Source: an uncultured Flavobacteriaceae bacterium (lineage in GTDB: Bacteria; Bacteroidota; Bacteroidia; Flavobacteriales; Flavobacteriaceae). From it: DNA of 64,000 nt. Every line of letters begins with the position of its first letter. Positions within the stretch are counted from its first letter, which is position 1. Under the pieces are notes generated by a model. That model was not told the DNA's origin, ran no database searches, and worked only from the letters and a program-made list of their open reading frames with translations. The translations under genes and the position numbers were made by a program. The DNA lies in NCBI GenBank assembly GCA_947500445.1, contig CANMSB010000001.1, positions 372,001-436,000 on the forward strand. Direction: 5' to 3'. This document shows positions 35,262 to 44,355 of the stretch, piece by piece.

Positions 35262-36302
35262 ATGCAAAACGAAATACAAGCGCACGATAATATACTGGCC
35301 CTAGTGGGAAATACACCGCTGGTAAAGTTGAACAAGATCGTAGCGGATATTGAAGGTGCATTTTATGCTAAGGTAGAGGCATTGAATCCGGGCCATTCTT
35401 CCAAAGACCGCATAGCGCTCCACATTATTGAGGAGGCCGAGCGAAAAGGACTGCTTCAAAAAGGCGACACAATTATCGAAACCACCTCTGGTAATACGGG
35501 ATTTAGTATTGCCATGGTGAGTATTATAAAGGGATATGATTGTATTTTGGCGGTAAGCTCAAAATCGAGTCCGGATAAAATCGATATGCTCCGTGCCATG
35601 GGGGCCAAGGTTTATGTCTGTCCGGCGCATGTTAGTGCCGACGATCCACGATCGTACTACCAAGTGGCAAAAAGACTTCACGAAGAAACCAAAGGAAGTA
35701 TCTATATTAATCAATACTTCAACGAATTGAATACCGCTGCCCATTACAACACTACGGGACCGGAAATTTGGGAACAGACAAACGGTAAGATAACCCATTT
35801 GGTGGCCTGTAGCGGTACCGGGGGGACCATCTCCGGAACGGCACGTTTTTTAAAAGAGCAGAATCCGGATATACAGGTTATCGGTGTGGATGCCTATGGT
35901 AGCGTGTTAAAAAAATATCATGAAACCGGGGAGTTCGATGCCAACGAAATTTATCCCTACCGTATTGAAGGTCTTGGAAAAAACCTGATTCCTTCCGCTA
36001 CGGATTTTACGGCTATTGATACGTTTATTAAAGTTACCGATGAGGAAAGTGCCCATATGGCGCGCCATATTTCCAAAACTGAGGGTATTTTTGCAGGATA
36101 TACCTGTGGTGCGGTGATGCAGGCCGTAAAACAGCTTGGTGAATTGAATACATTCACCGCTGAAAGCAAAGTGGTCGCCATATTTCCCGACCACGGCTCG
36201 CGATACATGAGCAAGGTATACAGTGATTCCTGGATGGAAGCGCAGGGCTTTTTGAACGAAAATGCCACCGAGGAGACACCAAAGGTCCAGGTGATACGGT
36301 AA
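35262..36302 (+). CDS. PLP-dependent cysteine synthase/CBS-fold enzyme; candidate L-cysteate synthase
   Basis: A 346-residue fold-type II PLP enzyme. The Schiff-base lysine is K48 in NPGHSSKDR; the substrate loop is TTSGNTGFS near 77; the phosphate loop is [11 protein letters not shown] near 186; the C-terminal [16 protein letters not shown] is as in bacterial CBS-like proteins. Two usual substrate-contact segments differ: NPGNSVKDR-type reads NPGHSSKDR and the GNSAGAA-type loop reads AGYTCGAV, suggesting a substrate other than O-acetylserine or homocysteine. Its neighbour is an alpha-oxoamine synthase, which makes CapA-type cysteate synthase (phosphoserine plus sulfite to cysteate) a good candidate. 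A plain cysteine synthase remains possible. TTG at 35259 is disregarded in favour of ATG. Confidence 0.75.
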   Translation: MQNEIQAHDNILALVGNTPLVKLNKIVADIEGAFYAKVEALNPGHSSKDRIALHIIEEAERKGLLQKGDTIIETTSGNTGFSIAMVSIIKGYDCILAVSSKSSPDKIDMLRAMGAKVYVCPAHVSADDPRSYYQVAKRLHEETKGSIYINQYFNELNTAAHYNTTGPEIWEQTNGKITHLVACSGTGGTISGTARFLKEQNPDIQVIGVDAYGSVLKKYHETGEFDANEIYPYRIEGLGKNLIPSATDFTAIDTFIKVTDEESAHMARHISKTEGIFAGYTCGAVMQAVKQLGELNTFTAESKVVAIFPDHGSRYMSKVYSDSWMEAQGFLNENATEETPKVQVIR

Positions 36303-36421
36303 TCCCTTTAAAAACAGAATATAGGATGAGCAATGATGTCGATATATCGTTGCTTTTTTTTGTTCACGATCTACTGTTCAAAAACTAAGAAAAAGAGGTG
36401 GGTAACTACCCAAAAAATATA

Positions 36422-36429
36422 TACTTTTG
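36422..36429 (+). promoter_or_regulatory. Promoter -7 box (TACTTTTG) of the oxoamine synthase gene
   Basis: Exact TAnnTTTG match 17 bases before the ATG at 36447; places the longer frame from 36333 out of consideration and gives this gene its own promoter in addition to any read-through. Confidence 0.55.
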
Positions 36430-36446
36430 CAACAAATATAGTACTG

Positions 36447-37706
36447 ATGAGAGATTTGTTCGATAGGATCATTGAAAATAAAGGGCCTTTGGGAAAATGG
36501 GCTTCACAAGCGGAAGGATATTTTGTTTTTCCACAACTGGAAGGACCGATTTCCAATAGGATGCAGTTTCAGGGCAAGGAAGTGATTACCTGGAGCATCA
36601 ATGATTATCTAGGGATGGCCAACCTACCCGAAATAAAACAAATCGATAGTGAGGCCGCTGCGGAGTTCGGTGCTGCATACCCGATGGGGGCGCGTATGAT
36701 GAGCGGTCATACCAAATATCATGAACAACTGGAAAAAGAACTTGCCACATTCGTGAGCAAAGAATCGGCTTATTTGTTGAATTTTGGGTACCAAGGAATC
36801 ATGTCGGCCATAGATGCATTGGTATCGAAAGACGATATTATTGTGTATGATGTAGATTCCCACGCTTGTATTATAGACGGCGTACGTTTGCATATGGGCA
36901 AGCGTTTTACCTTCAAGCACAACGATATCGAAAGTCTTGAAAAGAACTTGGAACGTGCCGTTAAAATGGCGGAAACCACTGGTGGTGGTATCTTGGTCAT
37001 TTCTGAAGGCGTATTCGGAATGCGAGGTGAGCAAGGTCGATTGAAAGAGATCGTAGCTTTAAAGAAAAAATACAATTTTCGTCTTTTGGTAGACGATGCA
37101 CATGGTTTTGGAACACTGGGAAAAACAGGTGCCGGGGCAGGAGAGGAGCAAGGGGTTCAAGATGATATCGACGTCTACTTCGCCACTTTTGCGAAGTCCA
37201 TGGCCAGTATCGGTGCTTTTTTGGCCGCCGATAAGGAAATTATCGATTACTTGAAATACAACCTGAGGTCTCAAATGTTCGCCAAGTCCCTTCCCATGAT
37301 CTATGTAAAGGGAGCATTAAAGCGGTTGGATATGATGCGCAACGATCCCAAAATGAAGGAGAAACTTTGGGAGAACGTAAATGCCTTGCAAAACGGACTT
37401 AAAGATCGCGGTTTTGATATCGGTACCACTACAAGCTGTGTGACTCCTGTATACCTAAACGGAAGTATTCCGGAAGCGATGGCATTGGTAAAAGACCTTC
37501 GGGAAAACTACGGAATATTCTGTTCCATAGTTGTTTATCCGGTAATACCTAAAGGATTGATTTTACTTAGGATGATTCCTACCGCCACCCATACCCTGGA
37601 CGACGTTTCGGAAACCTTGGAAGCGTTTTCGGCAATTCGGGATCGACTGGAAAATGGCACTTACAAACGCCTTTCCGCTGCCGTTGCTGCTGCAATGGGC
37701 GAATGA
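36447..37706 (+). CDS. Alpha-oxoamine synthase (serine palmitoyltransferase-like); candidate cysteate C-fatty acyltransferase
   Basis: A 419-residue fold-type I PLP enzyme of the SPT/KBL/AONS group, which condenses an amino acid with an acyl thioester and releases CO2. Visible are WSINDYLGMANLPEI, GARMMSGHTKYHEQLEKELA, YDVDSHACIIDGVRL, the PLP-ring aspartate/histidine in LLVDDAHGFGTLGKTGAG, and the Schiff-base lysine in FATFAKSMASIGAF near residue 250. In flavobacteria such enzymes make the 3-keto precursor of capnine from cysteate (CapB/SulA) or of sphingolipids from serine. Placement after a cysteate-synthase candidate favours the sulfonolipid reading. Start at 36447 fits promoter position and family length. 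Confidence 0.8.
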   Translation: MRDLFDRIIENKGPLGKWASQAEGYFVFPQLEGPISNRMQFQGKEVITWSINDYLGMANLPEIKQIDSEAAAEFGAAYPMGARMMSGHTKYHEQLEKELATFVSKESAYLLNFGYQGIMSAIDALVSKDDIIVYDVDSHACIIDGVRLHMGKRFTFKHNDIESLEKNLERAVKMAETTGGGILVISEGVFGMRGEQGRLKEIVALKKKYNFRLLVDDAHGFGTLGKTGAGAGEEQGVQDDIDVYFATFAKSMASIGAFLAADKEIIDYLKYNLRSQMFAKSLPMIYVKGALKRLDMMRNDPKMKEKLWENVNALQNGLKDRGFDIGTTTSCVTPVYLNGSIPEAMALVKDLRENYGIFCSIVVYPVIPKGLILLRMIPTATHTLDDVSETLEAFSAIRDRLENGTYKRLSAAVAAAMGE

Positions 37707-37880
37707 TGTAATGCTTCCACATTACTTTTTACGGCACCTTGTTCTACGATTTTAGTCTATCTAAATGGATAACGGTCTTTGGAGGTCGTCCTATACGTGT
37801 ACAACCAAAAGACCAGTGTTGTTGGGCGAAACGCGTAATCCAGATAATTTTAAAAGGGTGATTTAATACCGGAAATGGTA

Positions 37881-39005
37881 TTATATGTCGATGTTTTTTT
37901 TGAAGGTTGCCCTGCGTTTGTGTATAACAGGCTCAAAGTGCTTCCACATTTGCCGAATAGCAACATTATCTTCTAGCTCGGGCGTACGATAGCACATGTC
38001 AATTTTGTTTGCGGTAAAGGTTTTGTAATACTCATTAAAAATAATGGCCGTAACTCCTTTGTTCTGATAATCCGGATGGATCCCAATGAGGTAAAAGTGC
38101 ACGTCCCGGTGCTTTTTTTTCGCTTTTAGCAAATGGTAAAATCCGAAAGGAAACAGCTTGCCATTGGCTTTTTGTAATGCCTTTGAAAAAGAGGGCATTA
38201 CTATGGCGAAGGCGATGAGCTGCTCTTTGGAATCCACGATAAACTTGATGTACTCCGGATTGATGAAGCTAATATACTTTTTCTTGAAATAGGCTATTTG
38301 TGCATCTGATATGGGCACAAAAGAAGAAAGCTTGTCATAAGTTTGGTTGAACAGTGCGAACATTTGATCGGCCAGGGGGAGAATATCCTTGGTATTGTCA
38401 AAGTTCAATTCCTTGAGCTTATAACGCTTTTTCACCAAGTCGTTCAGTCTGGTAAACAGTGCCGGATCGGCATTTTTGGCCGGAAACTTGTTTTCCACAT
38501 AACCTTTTTCCTTTTTAAAGCCATGCTGCGTATAATGGTCGGCATAATAGGGATGGTTGTACCAAGTGACCATACTTCCAATTTCCGTAAATCCTTCGGT
38601 AAGCACTCCCACCTTGTCAAGGTTGGAAAATCCGACCGGCCCTTCAATAAATTCGAGCTGGTGTTCGCGTCCGATTTCCGCAATCTTGTTCAACAACGCC
38701 TCGGATACCGCAGTGTCGTCTATAAAATCGAACCAGCCAAAGCGAACTTTGGGTATTTGTTGTTGTTTCACCTCCACCCAGTTGATGATGCCTACAATGC
38801 GCCCCACCAGTTTATTGTCTTTATAGGCGAGGTAAAACCATGCGTCCGCATTTTTAAATGCCGGGTTCGTGTTTTTGTCAAAAGCGTTCAGTTCGTCCGA
38901 AATCAATGGTGGCACCCAGTAGGGAGAGTCCCTGTACAGGGAAAAAGGAAACTTTATGAAGGTTTTTAGATCTGCCTTGCTAACAGCTTCTTTTAAGATG
39001 ACCAT
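37881..39005 (-). CDS. Long GNAT-like acyltransferase family protein; candidate capnine N-acyltransferase
   Basis: A 374-residue protein of a family common in Bacteroidota and sometimes mislabelled GTP cyclohydrolase; no cyclohydrolase motif is present. The N-terminal half (FIKFPFSLYRDSPYWVPPLISDELNAFD, AYKDNKLVGRIVGIINW, FGWFDFIDD) has a GNAT-like strand-helix pattern, and the C-terminal half has a second GNAT core with the acyl-CoA region FYLIGIHPDYQNKGVTAIIFNEYYKTF near residue 310-335. Bacterial ceramide synthase (bCerS) is a similarly sized GNAT-type N-acyltransferase. Convergent with the oxoamine synthase 174 bases away. Role as sulfonolipid or sphingolipid N-acyltransferase is my inference. 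Confidence 0.7.
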   Translation of the reverse strand: MVILKEAVSKADLKTFIKFPFSLYRDSPYWVPPLISDELNAFDKNTNPAFKNADAWFYLAYKDNKLVGRIVGIINWVEVKQQQIPKVRFGWFDFIDDTAVSEALLNKIAEIGREHQLEFIEGPVGFSNLDKVGVLTEGFTEIGSMVTWYNHPYYADHYTQHGFKKEKGYVENKFPAKNADPALFTRLNDLVKKRYKLKELNFDNTKDILPLADQMFALFNQTYDKLSSFVPISDAQIAYFKKKYISFINPEYIKFIVDSKEQLIAFAIVMPSFSKALQKANGKLFPFGFYHLLKAKKKHRDVHFYLIGIHPDYQNKGVTAIIFNEYYKTFTANKIDMCYRTPELEDNVAIRQMWKHFEPVIHKRRATFKKNIDI

Positions 39006-39022
39006 TGACTCGTTTTTCTTTG

Positions 39023-39044
39023 GTCAATATTAGCGAATATTGAC
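39023..39044. promoter_or_regulatory. 22-bp palindrome before the GNAT-like gene (operator candidate)
   Basis: GTCAATATT and AATATTGAC are exact inverted repeats separated by four bases, 18 bases upstream of the ATG at 39005 (minus strand). The position overlaps where a promoter or operator would be. Confidence 0.5.
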
Positions 39045-39105
39045 AAGAGCAAGAAATTAGGAATGCCAATTTTACAAGAAGTTTTTGGGATGTTGGAAGG
39101 CCGTT

Positions 39106-40188
39106 TTAGAAATCGATCGGCCCACTGTCGTTTTGTTTGTTCTTTTTCTTCTTTTTTGCCTCCTTGCGCTGTTTGCGAAGCTGTTTTTTTGATGGCCCAA
39201 GGTCGATATCCTCGGCACCATTGCCACCATCTTCACCGTCCTTATCCTTACCTTTTTTCTTTTTCTTCATGGCATTTTTCTTGATCGGACCACCGTTTTC
39301 ACCGGCTTGCTGATCCTCGATCGGTACCGGCTTATCCTTGTGGAAATCCATGCGGTAAGACCCTCCGAGCGAGATAAAGATTCGGGAAGGTGTATTTTTA
39401 AAACTGGCGCCCATATTGATATCGGCCTGTAAATGGTCGTTGAACAAATGGGCCACACCTCCACGGAGAAGCACATCGGAATACCGATCGCTTTGAATGC
39501 CCTGATTTTCTACAAAAACGCTCCATTTGGGATTGCGAAACGCATGGGAGAGCGATATCAAATAGCTCAGCTCCGGAAAATCGGTGCTAATGCGGTCGTA
39601 TGCAATGTTGGATATCAATACGAACCTTGGTGTAAGCCTGCTTTGTGTGGCGAGCATGGCCCGATACGATACCGTTGGGTCACCTACATAAAACGGATTA
39701 TCTCCTAGATTGAAGGTCGCACCACCATAAATGGAAACGGATGGGATCAGGTTTTTCCATTTGAAGCCGTAGTTCGCTTTCCAGCTATACAAGTTGGGTT
39801 TGTTGCGTTCGGGGTTTTTATAGCGATCGTAGACCAAAAATTTTAGCCCCACCCTATTTCGGGAAAAGTCGGTCCGGTTTTCACTGATCCCCAAGTTATT
39901 GAAGGTTATGTTCTGGTTTTGGAAGGTTCCCTCATAATTCAGTTCTAAGGCTTCAAACAGCAGTCCGTAACGTAAGGAAATATCGGTACCCCAGATGTTA
40001 CTATCGGTATCCAACAACGAATGGTCTTGCTGTTCATATAACAGTCCTGCCTCGAACTGCAATACATTTCGGCCTACGGCATATGCGCTTACAGAAAGTC
40101 CGGGTCGGTTGGAATTGATAACATCCGTATACTGCGCCGTTCCCGCAAAGGAAAGCCCCAAAAGGAGCATGCCTATTAAATACCTCAT
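39106..40188 (-). CDS. Outer membrane beta-barrel protein (MetA/phenol-pathway transporter-like) with Lys-rich tail
   Basis: A 360-residue exported protein. Signal peptide residues 1-19 (MRYLIGMLLLGLSFAGTAQ); VINSNRPGLSVSAYAVGRNVLQFEAGLLYEQ at the mature N-terminus and alternating strands up to about residue 285 (ISLGGSYRMDF) match the Phenol_MetA_deg-like barrel family frequent in flavobacteria. An unusual 75-residue tail follows, with KKNAMKKKKKGKDKDGEDGGNG and KKQLRKQRKEAKKKKKNKQ. The barrel's cargo is unknown. Its neighbour on the same strand, 100 bases downstream, is the GNAT-like gene. Confidence 0.75.
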   Translation of the reverse strand: MRYLIGMLLLGLSFAGTAQYTDVINSNRPGLSVSAYAVGRNVLQFEAGLLYEQQDHSLLDTDSNIWGTDISLRYGLLFEALELNYEGTFQNQNITFNNLGISENRTDFSRNRVGLKFLVYDRYKNPERNKPNLYSWKANYGFKWKNLIPSVSIYGGATFNLGDNPFYVGDPTVSYRAMLATQSRLTPRFVLISNIAYDRISTDFPELSYLISLSHAFRNPKWSVFVENQGIQSDRYSDVLLRGGVAHLFNDHLQADINMGASFKNTPSRIFISLGGSYRMDFHKDKPVPIEDQQAGENGGPIKKNAMKKKKKGKDKDGEDGGNGAEDIDLGPSKKQLRKQRKEAKKKKKNKQNDSGPIDF

Positions 40189-40315
40189 TTTATGTTGTTT
40201 GACGGTATCCCGAAACGCCCATCGGTTTGCTGTAAAAAGTACGCCCCATGCCCCGTTATACCTGGTTTTATTATATTTTTAAGAGTTTTGCCACATGTTT
40301 AAAACGTTAGAATTG

Positions 40316-40323
40316 TACTTTTG
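40316..40323 (+). promoter_or_regulatory. Promoter -7 box (TACTTTTG) of the glycan operon
   Basis: Exact TAnnTTTG match 20 bases before the DUF4834 ATG at 40344; likely drives the four genes 40344-45821. Confidence 0.55.
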
Positions 40324-40343
40324 ATATATTAAAGTGAAAAAAT

Positions 40344-40598
40344 ATGGGTTTTTTAAAAGCGGTCCTTATCATTTTGTTGGTCTATTATCTCTTCAAGATA
40401 GTGGTCAGAATGTTCGCCCCAAAAATCTTGGGCTATGCCGCAAAAAAGACCGAACAGCACTTTCGCGAAAAATTCGAAGGTTTTCAGGATGTTCGGCAAC
40501 AACAGGAAGGAGAGGTAACCATTACTACAAAAAGCGATCGAAAGCACGATTCTTCGGAAAAAGTTGGGGAATATATAGATTTTGAGGAGGTCGATTGA
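40344..40598 (+). CDS. DUF4834 family membrane protein
   Basis: An 84-residue protein with one N-terminal membrane helix (MGFLKAVLIILLVYYLFKIVVRMFAPKIL) and a charged, probably cytoplasmic tail ending KVGEYIDFEEVD. This is the Bacteroidota-specific DUF4834 family, of unknown function and usually found, as here, directly before a YfhO-like membrane protein. First gene of the glycan operon. Confidence 0.87.
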   Translation: MGFLKAVLIILLVYYLFKIVVRMFAPKILGYAAKKTEQHFREKFEGFQDVRQQQEGEVTITTKSDRKHDSSEKVGEYIDFEEVD

Positions 40599-40639
40599 TT
40601 ATTTTTACCGAAGCAAGTAACCAATCACCCTAAAAGTTT

Positions 40640-43084
40640 ATGCAAAACGGTCTAAAAGCGTTTTTTGTCCATTTCTTCGTCGCTGTTTTTTTTGTTGTGG
40701 TAGCCCTTTCTTATTTTCATCCGGTCCTTCAGGGAAAGGTTATGGAACAAGGTGACATTGTTCAGTACACCGGAATGGCCAAGGAACAGAACGATTTTCG
40801 AAAACGTACCGGCGAGGAACCTTACTGGACCAATAGCGCCTTTGGTGGAATGCCCACCTACCAGCTGGGGGCCTATTATCCTCACGATTATGTGAAAAAA
40901 CTGGATAGCCTGATCCGTTTTCTTCCACGACCGGCCGATTATCTTTTTCTTTATTTTATCGGGTTTTATATTCTATTGTGTTGCCTAAAAGTCGATTATC
41001 GTTTGGCCATAGTGGGGGCCTTGGCCTTTGGTTTTTCTACTTATCTTATAATCATTTTTGGTGCAGGGCATAACGCCAAGGCACATGCCATAGGATACCT
41101 TCCCATACTCTTGGCGGGAATACTTCTGGTTTTTCGTAAACGATATCTATGGGGTTTTGTGGTAACGGCAGTTGCCATGGCCTTGGAAATAAGGGCGAAC
41201 CATTACCAAATGACCTACTATTTTATGTTATTGGTATTGCTTTTGGGTGTTGCCCATTTGGTAGACGCCATTCTAAAAAAACAGTTAAAACACTTCGGCA
41301 TATCGGTGGGGCTTCTTTTGGTAGCCGTTAGTATCGGTATTGCGGCAAACGCGACGGGGCTCATGGCCACCAAGGAATATGCCGATTGGAGTACCAGGGG
41401 CAAATCGGAACTGACTATTACCCCCGAAGGCACCCCAAAAGAGAATACCGGAGGTTTGAATCGTGAATATATTACCCAGTGGAGTTACGGTATTGCCGAA
41501 TCGTTGAACCTATTTGTTCCCCGTTTGTTCGGAGGGGGTAGTGTTGAAAACCTAGGAGAAAATTCAAAGGCATATGACTTTTTGATCGATCAGGGATTGC
41601 CGCGTACAAGGGCGTTGGAGTTCGCGAGTCAGATACCGACCTATTGGGGCGATCAACCCTATGTGTCGGCACCTGCATATATTGGTGCAATTGTTTTTTT
41701 TCTGTTTGTACTGGGACTGTTTTTGGTAAAGGGCAAGCGCAAATGGTGGCTTTTGGGTGGTGTCGTCTTCTCGTTGTTGTTGTCCTGGGGAAAGAATTTT
41801 GGAGCGCTTACGGATTTTATGATCGCTTATTTTCCCTTGTACGACAAGTTTCGTGCAGTTTCGTCAATTCAGGTCATTTTGGAGTTATGTGCCCCGCTAT
41901 TGGGCATTTTGGGACTCGCTGCAATTTTCGACCCTAACATAGGGGATAAGGAGAAATTTCGTGCTTGGAAAATTGCGTCTATCCTGGTGCTCGGCCTTGG
42001 GGTGCTATTGTTCCTTTTGAAAGGCATGTTCTCTTTCGAGGGCCTACGCGATCGTATGTTTGCCGAAGGCTATGGCAATGAGCTGTATTCGTTGATCGTA
42101 TTGGACAGAAAAGCGGTCTATAATGCCGATTTGTTCCGTTCCATGGTGTATGTGTTACTGACCGCCGGACTGTTATGGTTTTACCTTAAAGGAAAATTGA
42201 AACAGACCTTGGCGATTGTTGTCATCGGTGCCATGATCGTTTTTGACCTTGTAGGGGTGGGACTCCGTTATGTTAACGAAGATAATTTTGTGAGCAAACG
42301 ACGGATGTTGGAGCCGTTTCCAGAAACCGCTGCGAATAAAAAAATACAAGAGGACGAAAGTATCTTTAGAGTGTATAACCCCTCGGAAGGATGGGACGCT
42401 GCGGGTACTTCTTACTTTCATCAGTCCATAACCGGTTACCATGCTGCCAAGCCTGCCGGAATGCAGGACCTGTTTTACTTTTATTTATTTGAGGGGAATT
42501 TGGAGCTGCTAAACATGCTGAACGTTAAATATATAATTCAGAAGAACGAACAAGGGCAGTCCTCCCCGGCATTGAACACCGATGCCAATGGAAATGCCTG
42601 GTTCATTTCCGAACTTGTTCCCGTAAGCAGTGCCGATGAAGAGATCAAAGCATTGGGGTCTTTGGATACCAAAACAAAAGCGGTAGTCAATACCAAGAAA
42701 TTTGACGATCTCAATCGTTTTAGTTTTAGGGTAGACAGCACCGCTACCATTCAACTGACGGATTACAAACCCAATCACTTAACGTATACCACGAACAATC
42801 CGAATGCCGGAGTCGCCGTATTCTCTGAAATGTACTACGCCAATGGATGGAACGCCTATATCGATGGAGCCTTGAAGGACCATTTTCGGGTCAATTACGT
42901 ACTTCGGGCGTTAAGGGTTCCGGAGGGGGAGCATACCATTACCTTCAAGTTTGAACCCAAAGTGGTAGAAACGGGAAGTCAGATAACCTTGGCCAGTTCC
43001 ATTTTGTTGGGACTTATTATTATCGGGGGGCTCATCTTTACCTTGAGAACATCCAAAAGAAAAGTTGAAAAAGCCGACAGCTGA
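40640..43084 (+). CDS. YfhO-family polytopic membrane protein (GT-C-like glycosyltransferase)
   Basis: An 814-residue protein with about 13 membrane helices and a large periplasmic C-terminal part. The first loop holds GDIVQYTGMAKEQNDFRKRTGEEPYWTNSAFGGMPTYQLG; an acidic residue pair early in this loop (QGDIVQ) is where GT-C enzymes place their catalytic acid. The region QIPTYWGDQPYVSAPAYIGA and the C-terminal LTYTTNNPNAGVAVFSEMYYANGWNAYIDG are typical of YfhO. In Firmicutes YfhO decorates lipoteichoic acid; in Bacteroidota it presumably adds sugars to lipid-linked or surface glycans. It overlaps the next gene by one base (TGATG). Confidence 0.85.
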   Translation: MQNGLKAFFVHFFVAVFFVVVALSYFHPVLQGKVMEQGDIVQYTGMAKEQNDFRKRTGEEPYWTNSAFGGMPTYQLGAYYPHDYVKKLDSLIRFLPRPADYLFLYFIGFYILLCCLKVDYRLAIVGALAFGFSTYLIIIFGAGHNAKAHAIGYLPILLAGILLVFRKRYLWGFVVTAVAMALEIRANHYQMTYYFMLLVLLLGVAHLVDAILKKQLKHFGISVGLLLVAVSIGIAANATGLMATKEYADWSTRGKSELTITPEGTPKENTGGLNREYITQWSYGIAESLNLFVPRLFGGGSVENLGENSKAYDFLIDQGLPRTRALEFASQIPTYWGDQPYVSAPAYIGAIVFFLFVLGLFLVKGKRKWWLLGGVVFSLLLSWGKNFGALTDFMIAYFPLYDKFRAVSSIQVILELCAPLLGILGLAAIFDPNIGDKEKFRAWKIASILVLGLGVLLFLLKGMFSFEGLRDRMFAEGYGNELYSLIVLDRKAVYNADLFRSMVYVLLTAGLLWFYLKGKLKQTLAIVVIGAMIVFDLVGVGLRYVNEDNFVSKRRMLEPFPETAANKKIQEDESIFRVYNPSEGWDAAGTSYFHQSITGYHAAKPAGMQDLFYFYLFEGNLELLNMLNVKYIIQKNEQGQSSPALNTDANGNAWFISELVPVSSADEEIKALGSLDTKTKAVVNTKKFDDLNRFSFRVDSTATIQLTDYKPNHLTYTTNNPNAGVAVFSEMYYANGWNAYIDGALKDHFRVNYVLRALRVPEGEHTITFKFEPKVVETGSQITLASSILLGLIIIGGLIFTLRTSKRKVEKADS

Positions 43085-44355
43085 TGAAAAAGGTACTCAT
43101 CATCACATATTACTGGCCACCAGCAGGAGGTCCGGGAGTACAGCGGTGGTTGAAGTTCGTCAAGTATTTAGGGGAATATGATATCGAACCGGTAGTTTAT
43201 GTACCGGAGAATGCACACTATCCGATTCAAGATGCTACCTTATCCGAAGAAATCCCCAAAAACCTTAAACTATATTCGCGTCCCATTTTTGAACCGTATG
43301 GCCTGGCGGGACTCTTCTCAAAAAATAAGACAAAGCAGATCAGTTCCGGTATTATCGAAACCAAAAACCAATCGGTGCTGGAGAAAGCGATGCTTTGGAT
43401 ACGGGGCAACTTTTTCATTCCGGATGCCCGAAAGTATTGGGTAAAACCTTCAGTAACGTTTTTATCTACCATCCTAAAGGAGGAAGGAATAACCACCGTT
43501 ATCACTACCGGCCCTCCGCACAGTGTGCATTTGATAGGGGCACGGTTAAAAACTGATCACGAGCTATGTTGGATAGCCGATTTCCGGGATCCTTGGACGT
43601 CAATAGGCTACCATAAAAAGCTGCGGCTTTCAAAGCGATCTCAAAAAAAACATAAGCGATTGGAACATGAGGTGCTAAACCGTGCGGACCGATTGATCGT
43701 GACCAGCCAGACCACTAAGCAGGAATTTCAGGGCTTGACAAAAAAGCCGATTACGGTGATTACCAATGGATATGATTTTGAATACCAAAAGGGAACCCGT
43801 TTGGACAGCGGTTTTACCATTGCACATATCGGATCGCTTTTGAACGGAAGAAACCCGGGTAATCTGTGGAAGGTACTTTCCCAATTGGCCACTGAAAACG
43901 AGGTGTTTCGGTCCGACCTGCAACTTGAATTTATCGGTGTTGTCAGTGAAGATGTCATGAATACCTTGTCCCGATACGAATTGGCACCCTATGTGAAAAT
44001 GCGGGGCTATGTTTCCCATAGCGAAGCCATCCGTAGACAGCAAAGTGCGCAGGTGTTGTTGCTGGTAGAGATCGATTCGGAAGAAACAAAGGGTATCGTT
44101 CCCGGAAAGCTGTTCGAATATATGGCGGCCAAACGGCCCATTTTAGCGGTAGGCCCAACGGATTGGGAAGCCGGCGCAATGGTTATGCAAACACGTACCG
44201 GACAAGCCTTCGACTATCGGGATACCACGGCCTTAAAGGAAACGGTATTATCATGGTACAAGGCGTTCAAAAGCGGTGCGTTATCGGTAACCTCCGAAAA
44301 TACGGAAAACTATAGCCGAAAGTCACTCACCGGAAAATTGGCCGAACTGTTGTAA
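43084..44355 (+). CDS. Glycosyltransferase family 4 protein
   Basis: A 423-residue cytoplasmic or membrane-associated GT-B enzyme. N-terminal loop MKKVLIITYYWPPAGGPGVQRWLKFVKYL is the acceptor-side glycine motif of this family; the donor-side domain has ITNGYDFEYQKG, FTIAHIGSLLNGRNPGNLWKVL and the E-x7-E motif region in EIDSEETKGIVPGKLFEYMAAKRPILAVG. It transfers a nucleotide-activated sugar, presumably to a lipid-linked surface glycan; sugar and linkage cannot be told. Overlaps by one base with genes on both sides (TGATG and TAATG). Confidence 0.9.
   Translation: MKKVLIITYYWPPAGGPGVQRWLKFVKYLGEYDIEPVVYVPENAHYPIQDATLSEEIPKNLKLYSRPIFEPYGLAGLFSKNKTKQISSGIIETKNQSVLEKAMLWIRGNFFIPDARKYWVKPSVTFLSTILKEEGITTVITTGPPHSVHLIGARLKTDHELCWIADFRDPWTSIGYHKKLRLSKRSQKKHKRLEHEVLNRADRLIVTSQTTKQEFQGLTKKPITVITNGYDFEYQKGTRLDSGFTIAHIGSLLNGRNPGNLWKVLSQLATENEVFRSDLQLEFIGVVSEDVMNTLSRYELAPYVKMRGYVSHSEAIRRQQSAQVLLLVEIDSEETKGIVPGKLFEYMAAKRPILAVGPTDWEAGAMVMQTRTGQAFDYRDTTALKETVLSWYKAFKSGALSVTSENTENYSRKSLTGKLAELL

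Noticed and set aside
37881-39005. GTP cyclohydrolase annotation for the GNAT-like protein
   Set aside because: No zinc-binding Cys/His motif or other GTP cyclohydrolase signature is present; the acyl-CoA-type motif HPDYQNKGVTAIIF points to GNAT.
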